Source of the DNA: Gammaproteobacteria bacterium
GTDB lineage: Bacteria; Pseudomonadota; Gammaproteobacteria; Steroidobacterales; Woeseiaceae
Assembly (NCBI GenBank): GCA_003645495.1
Contig: QNFK01000078.1
Span: forward strand, 1 to 7,478
Direction of reading: 5' to 3'
DNA: 7,478 nucleotides
Part shown: piece by piece, positions 1 to 6,000 of the stretch
Numbering within the stretch: the stretch's first letter is position 1
How the letters are laid out: every line of letters starts with the position of its first letter
Made by a program: the position numbers and the translations under genes
Notes under the pieces: model-generated
What the model saw: the letters and a program-made list of their open reading frames with translations, nothing else
The model's database searches: none
What the model was told of the DNA's origin: nothing

Positions 1-202
1 GCTCGACGGCTCAACAGAAGATGGCGATCCACGACTGTTGCTACAGATATTCTCTGCTAATCTGGTTGGGCCGGTCTTTTTCGAATTTATCCAGCGCAAG
101 AAAGATGAAGGCTTTGGCGAAGGTAATTTTAAAGCACTGTTCGAATCCATTGAACGAGACCAGATTGCTCGTGGTGTTGTCGGCGAGAACGAAGCCGCAT
201 AA
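1..202 (+). CDS. hppD: 4-hydroxyphenylpyruvate dioxygenase, C-terminal end (5' end outside window)
   Basis: The reading frame that starts at base 2 is open to the TAA at 200-202 and gives the last 66 residues of 4-hydroxyphenylpyruvate dioxygenase. This cytoplasmic Fe(II) enzyme turns 4-hydroxyphenylpyruvate into homogentisate in tyrosine and phenylalanine breakdown. The visible part matches the family's C-terminal signature: LLLQIFSAN (residues 12-20 of the fragment), then GPVFFEFIQRK, then GFGEGNFKALFESIERDQ. By family knowledge the Glu in VFFEFIQR (residue 28 here) is the third iron ligand. The Gln in LLLQIF lies in the substrate pocket, and the GEGNFKALFESIE stretch is the C-terminal helix that closes the active site. 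The end looks intact and has a short GENEAA tail. The rest of the gene, including the two iron-binding histidines, is beyond the left edge. A VOC gene follows 29 bp downstream on the same strand. The family call is very secure; the symbol follows usual naming. Confidence 0.95.
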   Translation, partial: LDGSTEDGDPRLLLQIFSANLVGPVFFEFIQRKKDEGFGEGNFKALFESIERDQIARGVVGENEAA

Positions 203-220
203 TTTGCACCGCAGCCGGTC

Positions 221-225
221 AGGGG
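221..225 (+). promoter_or_regulatory. Shine-Dalgarno site of the VOC gene
   Basis: AGGGG lies six bases before the ATG at 232 and supports that start. No convincing promoter is visible in the 29-bp gap after hppD, so this gene is probably translated from the hppD transcript. Confidence 0.7.
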
Positions 226-231
226 ACAAAA

Positions 232-777
232 ATGAACATTAAGCGTATTCATCACGTTGCATATCGCTGCAAAGACGCCAAGGAAACCGTCGATTTTTAC
301 GAACGCGTACTGGACATGGAATTCCAGATCGCTTTTGCAGAAGATCGTGTGCCCTCCACCAAGGAACCGGATCCGTACATGCACGTGTTCCTGGATGCAG
401 GTATGGGCAACGTGCTGGCATTCTTTGAACTACCAACGCGGGAACCCATGGATCGTGATCGCAATACGCCGGAGTGGGTACAACACATCGCGTTTGAAGT
501 CGAAGACTACGACGCATTGCTCGCTGCAAAATCACATATCGAAGCCGAAGGTGTCGACGTCATCGGTCCAACGAATCATGGCATCTTTCAGTCTATTTAT
601 TTCTTCGATCCGAACGGTCATCGCCTCGAACTGGTGGCAAATACACGCACCGATGAACAGGTTGAGGAGCTCCGCCGGGTGGCACCGGCGATGCTCGAAG
701 AATGGAGCCAGACCAAGAAGGCACCACGCCACGCCGCGTGGTTGCATGAGCTGGAGTTTACTGGCGCTGAATCGTAG
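232..777 (+). CDS. VOC-superfamily protein (glyoxalase/extradiol dioxygenase fold), next to hppD
   Basis: This 181-residue soluble protein has two vicinal-oxygen-chelate half-modules. The first starts with IHHVAYRCKD and FYERVLDMEF (residues 6-31). The second starts with WVQHIAFEVEDYDALL (82-97) and ends with SIYFFDPNGHRLELVA (121-136), the typical closing strand. The candidate metal ligands seen are H8, E66 (in AFFELP), H85 and E133. One lies in each expected strand, a spacing that resembles the His/Glu/His/Glu set of metal-dependent glyoxalase I. A charged helical tail (about 140-181) with Trp159 and Trp170 follows the fold. No signal peptide is seen, so it should be cytoplasmic. It lies 29 bp after hppD with its own AGGGG site and probably belongs to the same operon, which suggests a role near aromatic amino acid breakdown. 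The reaction cannot be fixed from sequence: lyase, epimerase, dioxygenase and thiol transferase activities all occur in this fold. The fold is confident; the function is open. Confidence 0.9.
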   Translation: MNIKRIHHVAYRCKDAKETVDFYERVLDMEFQIAFAEDRVPSTKEPDPYMHVFLDAGMGNVLAFFELPTREPMDRDRNTPEWVQHIAFEVEDYDALLAAKSHIEAEGVDVIGPTNHGIFQSIYFFDPNGHRLELVANTRTDEQVEELRRVAPAMLEEWSQTKKAPRHAAWLHELEFTGAES

Positions 778-822
778 GCGCAGCATGTGTACACGGATGT
801 ACTTATGTCGCGGAGCGAGCTG

Positions 823-838
823 ATTCTGGCAGAATTTT
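823..838 (+). terminator. Weak candidate terminator after the VOC gene
   Basis: ATTCT and AGAAT form a five-base-pair stem with a GGC loop, and the last stem base runs into TTT. It lies about 45 bases after the VOC stop, in the right place to end the hppD-VOC transcript. The stem is short and A+T-rich and the T run is only four bases, so this is a weak call. Confidence 0.2.
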
Positions 839-884
839 CCAGACTTGAGATTTCGCCCACAATTGAGACGGATGCGCGTGAACG

Positions 885-929
885 ACGCTGCCGCGATCAG
901 CGTTAATGGCGGCAAGATGCCGCTCCTAC
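885..929 (-). repeat. REP-like palindromic element (GTAG type) between convergent genes
   Basis: Read on the - strand, the element begins with GTAG (926-929), has a short GA spacer, and then a perfect hairpin with arms GCGGCA and TGCCGC around a TCT loop (909-923). A GTAG head followed by a palindrome is the known layout of gammaproteobacterial REP elements mobilised by RAYT transposases. Next to it is a second hairpin with arms ACGCTG and CAGCGT (885-903). A further TGCCGC copy at 889-894 could pair with GCGGCA at 909-914, so the hairpins compete. The GTAG lies 11 bases after the asmA-like stop codon, between two genes that converge, which is the usual place for REPs. No clear T run follows, so it is not a standard terminator, though it could block exonucleases or slow polymerase. 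Whether it is repeated elsewhere in the genome cannot be seen here. Confidence 0.6.
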
Positions 930-940
930 GATCTCTAAAT

Positions 941-3900
941 CTATTCCTGGCTCTTTCGATCCGCAAATTTTTTGTCCGCGTCCGCAAGCGCGGTGCCGCA
1001 CGGGTCCTTGTCCGATAGAAAACGATCCTTAAAACTTTTAGCCAGGATGGAGAGTCCTGCTGTCGCAACGGCCACACCTCCCTCTATCAACACACCCTCC
1101 GGATTAATTACCACTGCTGGCTTGCCCAACGTTCCGGTAACCTTTATATACGGATTGACAAGGTTGGAGAGACTGAGCCCAAGGCCTTTGCGGGGCACCG
1201 TCCTGAAGTTAGCATCAAGTTTCTCTGTCTTCAGATCAATTTTCGTATTAGCGAAAATCCGCAACTTATCCGTTTGTTGCACGAATACCGGATCTGCCTC
1301 AATTTCACCATCGTAAAAATGCAACAGTATGACGGCGCATTCAACATTGGTGTACGGATCACTTTTGGTAAACGGATTAATTGAACTTATCAGCTCTGTA
1401 AGAAAGTCCTGCGCAAGAAAAGCAAGCGATCCGGACGGTATGCGTCCTGCTCCACCGGCGACCCGAATATATCCGTCTATCGAACCGGCAAGATCCCGCA
1501 CCGTCTCGCCATTTGCGGCCAGATCTGCACGCACCTCAAATAGTGGCAAGCGCTGCAATTCCTCTGCGTTTTTCGACCTGAGCCCCAACACAAGGTTTTT
1601 ACCGTCTGCGGTGAGCGCAAAATCCGCTCCACCGGATTCATTTGGCGTCAAGTTTCCAGAGAATGTTAGCAATCCGCCTCTCGGACCATTTAATGACAAG
1701 TCCTGAATATGCAGTGCTCCGACCGAAACCAGTGCATCCAGGTCAAATCCAAGTGATCGAAAAGAGCGGGTACGCAACTTGTCAATCCTGATATCGACAT
1801 CGGCATCAAACGACTGCAGCAACTCAAGCCGTAGCGGAGCGTCCGGTATGACTCTGCCATCAACTACAGTAGTCGCCGGTTGTGGCTCCTCCTCCGGCTC
1901 AGGCATATACTCCGAGATATCAAATAATCCCGACGTAACATTTAATTTGACCGAAGGCACAGCGCCGGCCCGCATCGTAAATTCCCCGTGCAGGTCGCTT
2001 TCACCGAACGTGAGCTCGAAATGTTCCATCGTCATAACATCGCGCGTTCCGACCAGACGAGCTTTAAGCAGCAACGGATGATCAGGTAATTCTCTGCCGG
2101 CTATAGCGCTGAGTTTGCTGACGCTCGAAGCTACCCATTCGAATTCCAGGTCGGTCCTTTCAAAGTTAGGTGGCCCATCCAGACTTCCGCTAATCTCCAG
2201 GTAACCATCACCTAATTCCAATCTACTATTGTCAAAACTCCAGAAATTATCCGCCCAACTGCCACTACCTCTGTATTTCAACTTCGCGACCTGCGGTACA
2301 GCAACGTCGCGCAGTTTCGGCAGCAGTTGAAATATGTCCGGCGAATCAGCCTTGATGTCAAAATTGCCGCTATCGAAAAACGGATCGAGCCCGAACACAA
2401 AATCACCACCAACCGATGTATGCCCAACACTGGCGCGAAACCGTTCTAACTCCAAATCGTTTCCGCTGAGAGACACTCTTCCTGAGGCGGAAAATGCTTG
2501 TGCCAATGATTCCCTTGAAATGTTAGCTGGCAACAGGCGCGACAGATTATCTCCATCCAGGTCAAACCTGAGCTTCGTCCCAGTAAGCGACGGCAACTGA
2601 CCGATATCACCACTGATCTGCAATGTAGCGCCGCCAAATGTTGCATCAAATTGCTCCACTGACATTTGACCATCTTCCTGCCGCACTGCACCCGCTGCGA
2701 TAAGTTCTCCTTCCGGCAACATTTCCACGTTAATGCCGAATTTCGCTAAGGCATCCTTCATGCTGGCGAATGATGCGTTGAACGTCAGCGCCATATCATC
2801 TTCAAGCGGCTGATCGCCAACAGCGCCTGCAAATTCCACAACAGCTCGTCCTGATGTGAAAATACCGTTTTCGAAGTAGGTATTCGACGATCCCCTGCGG
2901 ATATCCGCACTTACGTCAAACGATAAATCCGGAAAACCCTGCTGCCTGGCCAGCTCCCCAAGCGCAGCGAGACTCTCTCCATGCGCCTGGACTTTTACCT
3001 GGCTACCAACGAATTGCGCATCGCCGGTGATGAATCCTGACAGCTGAAACTGGTACTCCTCATCATCACCAATCGCCGCACTAATGTCCCGTAACCAGAG
3101 TTTTTCGTCCTCCTTCTGTACTCTACCCTTCAGATAATAGCCACCCTTTGGCAGATTCTCAGCGGTGCCTCCAAAAGCTATTACACTCGCGCCTAAATCC
3201 GAGCCGAAAAAATCGACTTCCAGATTTGTTTCTCCGGCGAACGGCTTGTCTCCAATATGGCCGGCTATCTTGAATACATCATCGTCGACCACCGCTTCGA
3301 GATTCCTGACCAGATATCCATTTGGGTCTTTTTCGACGTTGGCTGTAATTCGGAAATCTTCACGTGGCAATCCGTCGACACCGGCCGCACTCGCAATTGT
3401 GCTGATATCCGGGCCGCTTATCTCAAACTGCATCGTTGTGCCAGTGAAACGGTTTTCAGATATGACTACGCTATCCATCCTGGCACTGATATCTGCTGTA
3501 TTCACCGCAAACTCGACCCGTTCCCGACCGTCGCCGTTCGGCGTCATTTTCAATGATGTGGTAAACGATCCACCAAGACGCCCCGGCATGCCGAACAAAC
3601 GATTAAAGCGGCCATAGTCCGGGCCAGATGCTGCCAGCGACAGCTGACCACCTTTAATCGTCGGAAACTCACCGAAGAGGCCATTAATCGTCAGATTGCT
3701 GGCGCCTATCGCAACCAGCACATTGTCGATTGTGATTTCCGATCCCGCGCGACTGATTCGTCCATTGATCTCGAATGGGTCAGACTCGGCGTACTCGCGG
3801 CCAGCCAGTCGAATTATTGTGCCAATGTCAGGGCCATCAGCTGCAAAATTCAGGTCAATATTGTGCAACTCCTGAATATCCTGAAACTGTCCATCTACAC

Positions 3901-4810
3901 TAAAATCGAATTCGCCAAAAACTCCGGTAAGTGACGCGATCATTTGCTCGCCACTTTCCTTAACCGATACAGAAAGCTTCAATGGACCCTCAGTGATCGG
4001 CTCTATGGACAAGATGTCCGTGAGGTAGGCGGCGCCCGGACCTTCGATACTCATCTCTAATCTCGGCCGGCGCGGCGCGAGCAGATCATCAATCCGGGCA
4101 GAGCTATGAACGGTGATCTCTCCTATGTTGCCGCTTAACTCCACTGTCACGTTCTCGTAGGCGAGCAAATTCTCAACAGGGCTCGTCGTTTTTACGAAAT
4201 GTAACGGCGTGCCGTTGAGCGAGCCGGTAAGTTCCAGCTTGAAAACATCGGCGGCAAAGCTCGATTGGAGCGAGTCAGAAATGAACCGGAGTGGCTCTGT
4301 AATTGCAGGAGAAGTATAGGAAACCTGGGCGTCGCTAATGGCCGCATAGTCAAGAATAATTGGCAGCCGGCTCCTGGACGCAACTTCATCCACATCGCTG
4401 TCAGGCTCCTTCGCCAGACCTGTGAATATCCAGCTGGCATCACCAGCGTCGTTGGTCTCTAAATTAACTCTGACCCCATTAACATCTACGCGCTCGATTT
4501 CAATGGGCCCTTTGACCAGAGACCAGGCATCTATGGCGACGTCGATCTTGCCAACTGTTACGAATGCCTCTTCGTCTGCCCACTCAGGATTTGCAAGGTA
4601 CACATCTTCCGCATATAGCTCGATGCTCGTGCCGACATAAGCGTGTAACTCACCATCGATTCTGAGTTCCCGGTCAAGCAGGTCCGTTACGAGAAGCTCA
4701 ATCCTGCTCTTGAACATGCCAAGATCAACAGAAATCAGCACTAAAACGGCCATCAGCAGGACCGCAACCGTGCCTGCGAGAGTGTAAAGTCCTATTCGTG
4801 ACCAGCGCAT
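941..4810 (-). CDS. AsmA-family envelope protein (long, repeat-built)
   Basis: This 1289-residue protein has one N-terminal membrane helix (about residues 7-29, after the positive MRWSR), so the body should lie in the periplasm. Residues 30-120 match the AsmA N-terminal pattern, including the ELRIDGEL strand and IEIERVDVNGVRVNLE. From about 248 to 970 the chain is built from about eleven units of roughly 70 residues, each opening with a strand followed by a GPD-like turn, for example LSLAASGPDYGRF and LRFDLDGDNLSRL. A Pro/Glu-rich linker follows (970-978), then an AsmA-type C-terminal domain (about 990-1235) and a hydrophobic stretch near 1238-1257 before a DPC motif. Such proteins are thought to form long beta-grooves that carry or control phospholipids between the two membranes. 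At twice the length of E. coli AsmA (617) it is closer in size to YhdP and TamB, but the C-terminal domain fits AsmA best. An in-frame TAA seven codons upstream fixes the ATG as the start; the ribosome site (GGGT) is weak. It runs convergent to the hppD-VOC unit. Confidence 0.93.
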   Translation of the reverse strand: MRWSRIGLYTLAGTVAVLLMAVLVLISVDLGMFKSRIELLVTDLLDRELRIDGELHAYVGTSIELYAEDVYLANPEWADEEAFVTVGKIDVAIDAWSLVKGPIEIERVDVNGVRVNLETNDAGDASWIFTGLAKEPDSDVDEVASRSRLPIILDYAAISDAQVSYTSPAITEPLRFISDSLQSSFAADVFKLELTGSLNGTPLHFVKTTSPVENLLAYENVTVELSGNIGEITVHSSARIDDLLAPRRPRLEMSIEGPGAAYLTDILSIEPITEGPLKLSVSVKESGEQMIASLTGVFGEFDFSVDGQFQDIQELHNIDLNFAADGPDIGTIIRLAGREYAESDPFEINGRISRAGSEITIDNVLVAIGASNLTINGLFGEFPTIKGGQLSLAASGPDYGRFNRLFGMPGRLGGSFTTSLKMTPNGDGRERVEFAVNTADISARMDSVVISENRFTGTTMQFEISGPDISTIASAAGVDGLPREDFRITANVEKDPNGYLVRNLEAVVDDDVFKIAGHIGDKPFAGETNLEVDFFGSDLGASVIAFGGTAENLPKGGYYLKGRVQKEDEKLWLRDISAAIGDDEEYQFQLSGFITGDAQFVGSQVKVQAHGESLAALGELARQQGFPDLSFDVSADIRRGSSNTYFENGIFTSGRAVVEFAGAVGDQPLEDDMALTFNASFASMKDALAKFGINVEMLPEGELIAAGAVRQEDGQMSVEQFDATFGGATLQISGDIGQLPSLTGTKLRFDLDGDNLSRLLPANISRESLAQAFSASGRVSLSGNDLELERFRASVGHTSVGGDFVFGLDPFFDSGNFDIKADSPDIFQLLPKLRDVAVPQVAKLKYRGSGSWADNFWSFDNSRLELGDGYLEISGSLDGPPNFERTDLEFEWVASSVSKLSAIAGRELPDHPLLLKARLVGTRDVMTMEHFELTFGESDLHGEFTMRAGAVPSVKLNVTSGLFDISEYMPEPEEEPQPATTVVDGRVIPDAPLRLELLQSFDADVDIRIDKLRTRSFRSLGFDLDALVSVGALHIQDLSLNGPRGGLLTFSGNLTPNESGGADFALTADGKNLVLGLRSKNAEELQRLPLFEVRADLAANGETVRDLAGSIDGYIRVAGGAGRIPSGSLAFLAQDFLTELISSINPFTKSDPYTNVECAVILLHFYDGEIEADPVFVQQTDKLRIFANTKIDLKTEKLDANFRTVPRKGLGLSLSNLVNPYIKVTGTLGKPAVVINPEGVLIEGGVAVATAGLSILAKSFKDRFLSDKDPCGTALADADKKFADRKSQE

Positions 4811-4854
4811 TTGTAACCCGCTATTCTTTTAGTAAATTCAGGGCTGAGTGATTC

Positions 4855-4883
4855 AGTTTAGTGCCGCTGAGTCAGGCGCGCAA
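4855..4883 (-). promoter_or_regulatory. Weak sigma-70-like promoter candidate for the asmA-like gene
   Basis: On the - strand TTGCGC (-35, bases 4878-4883) and TAAACT (-10, bases 4855-4860) are 17 bases apart. This would give a 5' leader of about 40 bases before the ATG at 4810. The -10 matches four and the -35 only three consensus positions, so this is a guess based mainly on spacing and place. Confidence 0.25.
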
Positions 4884-4904
4884 TATGACGATTCGGCATA
4901 ACGA

Positions 4905-4930
4905 CGGGATTACGCATCCGCAGAATCCCG
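4905..4930. repeat. Inverted repeat in the permease-asmA gap
   Basis: CGGGATT (4905-4911) and AATCCCG (4924-4930) are perfect seven-base inverted copies around a 12-base loop. No T run follows on either strand, so it is not a standard terminator. It lies upstream of the candidate asmA promoter and could be a regulator site or a processing hairpin. Either role is only a possibility. Confidence 0.4.
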
Positions 4931-4942
4931 GCAGAAAACTCC

Positions 4943-5016
4943 TCAATGTGCTGCTGCAGGCCACAGCAATGTGCTACCACAGGCCGCAGCAATGTGCTGC
5001 CGCAGGCCGCAGCAAT
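4943..5016. repeat. 23-bp tandem repeat, about 3.2 copies
   Basis: Three head-to-tail 23-base units (4943-4965, 4966-4988, 4989-5011) are followed by a five-base start of a fourth (GCAAT). All units share CAATGTGCT near the start and CAGGCC in the second half, and they differ at only a few positions. Paired arms occur within and across units. The clearest is GCAGCA and TGCTGC around an ATG loop (4986-5000); the same TGCTGC can instead pair with GCAGCA at 5009-5014. The array starts about 25 bases after the permease stop on the - strand and fills much of the gap to the asmA-like gene. There are no unique spacers, so it is not a CRISPR. It may act as an RNA hairpin at the end of the transporter transcript, or simply be a minisatellite. 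Confidence 0.75.
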
Positions 5017-5041
5017 TCATATAGCCAATCGGGGTCACAGG

Positions 5042-5995
5042 TCATCCCTGCTTATGTTGCGCCCGCCATCTGTCGATCAGAACGGCGACGATAATGACAG
5101 CGCCGGTTATCAGGCGCTTGGTTGGCTCCGAGACACCGATTTGTGCCAGGCCGTTCTGGAGGACAGAAATGATGAGCACTCCTGCAAATGCGCCGATAAT
5201 GGAGCCGCGACCGCCCATCAGGCTGGTTCCGCCGATTACAGCAGCAGCAATGGCGGACAGCTCCAGGCCAATTCCTGCGTTCGGATCCGCCGATCCCAGG
5301 TAGGCGGCGTTGAAAACACCACCCAATCCTGCAAGACCGCCTGACACTGCAAGCACGCCAAGGAGGTATGGGCGAGTATCTATTCCCGACATACGCGCTG
5401 CTTTTTGGTTGGTGCCAATCGCCGTAATGTAGCGACCAAATACTGTTCTTGTTAAAAGGAAATGTGCGGCTACTACCAACAGCAGTGAAAAAATCAGAGC
5501 CGCTGACACTCCAATACCCGGTAGCGGCAGCGCGATGCTTTGAATTTCGGCGCCGATATAAACAGTCTGCGAATCAGTCGTCACATAGGCCATGCCGCGT
5601 GCCATCTCCAGCATGCCCAAAGTAACGATAAAAGACGGCAGAGAAAAATACGCCACCAGGACACCGTTGACAGCGCCGCAGATTATTCCCACGCCCACAC
5701 CAAGCAAACATGCTATCGGAAGCGGTATGCCCCAACCAATCGCCGCAACGCCAACAACTGCTGCACTAAATCCCAGTACGGATCCTACCGAAAGGTCGAT
5801 GCCTGCCACGATAAGCACAAAAGTCATGCCGATAGTTACGACAGTCAGGGCCGGCAATTGATTAAGAATCGTCGTCAGTGTGATTACAGAGAAGAAATTC
5901 TCAGAAGCGATGCCGAAGAAAATAATCAGCAAGATCAACGACGCGAGAATAAAATTCTCTTCTGCATGTCGTCTGATAAAATTGATGATATTCAT
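5042..5995 (-). CDS. Ribose/simple-sugar type ABC transporter permease (RbsC family)
   Basis: This 317-residue inner-membrane protein is the channel subunit of a carbohydrate-uptake importer of the RbsC/XylH/LsrC family, and its length is usual for the family. It has a cytoplasmic N-terminus (MNIINFIRRHAEEN) and about eight to ten hydrophobic segments. The first is near 15-30, and others lie near 48-64, 72-88, 95-115, 162-180, 210-228, 246-280 and 294-307. Family hallmarks are GIDLSVGS (65-72), the N-G pair at 110-111, LPSFIVTLGM (119-128) and the late loop ELSAIAAAVIGGTSLMGGRG (245-264), thought to contact the ATPase. The ATPase gene ends five bases before its ATG. No good ribosome site is present: only AGAAG two bases from the ATG, so translation is probably coupled to the upstream gene. 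The substrate could be a pentose, another sugar, a polyol or a similar small molecule; the binding protein that would decide it is not in the window. Confidence 0.95.
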   Translation of the reverse strand: MNIINFIRRHAEENFILASLILLIIFFGIASENFFSVITLTTILNQLPALTVVTIGMTFVLIVAGIDLSVGSVLGFSAAVVGVAAIGWGIPLPIACLLGVGVGIICGAVNGVLVAYFSLPSFIVTLGMLEMARGMAYVTTDSQTVYIGAEIQSIALPLPGIGVSAALIFSLLLVVAAHFLLTRTVFGRYITAIGTNQKAARMSGIDTRPYLLGVLAVSGGLAGLGGVFNAAYLGSADPNAGIGLELSAIAAAVIGGTSLMGGRGSIIGAFAGVLIISVLQNGLAQIGVSEPTKRLITGAVIIVAVLIDRWRAQHKQG

Positions 5996-6000
5996 ATCTT

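Noticed and set aside
21..242. A + strand frame at the left edge
   Set aside because: It overlaps the hppD 3' end in a different frame; the hppD frame matches the known C-terminal signature exactly.
257..823. Long + strand open frame overlapping the VOC gene in another frame
   Set aside because: It lies inside a gene with clear VOC motifs and a good ribosome site. Its product has biased, low-sense composition and no recognisable motif.
532..1077. A - strand open frame across the VOC 3' end, the intergenic gap and the asmA-like 3' end
   Set aside because: It crosses two well-supported genes and a REP-like palindrome, has an Arg-rich composition typical of shadow frames, and shows no domain.
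3165..3617. Antisense frames of up to 150 codons within the asmA-like gene
   Set aside because: They mirror the coding constraint of the asmA-like gene on the other strand and carry no family motif.
4943..5016. Short regularly spaced repeats that might be a CRISPR array
   Set aside because: The 23-base units are directly head to tail without unique spacers, and no cas gene is in the window.
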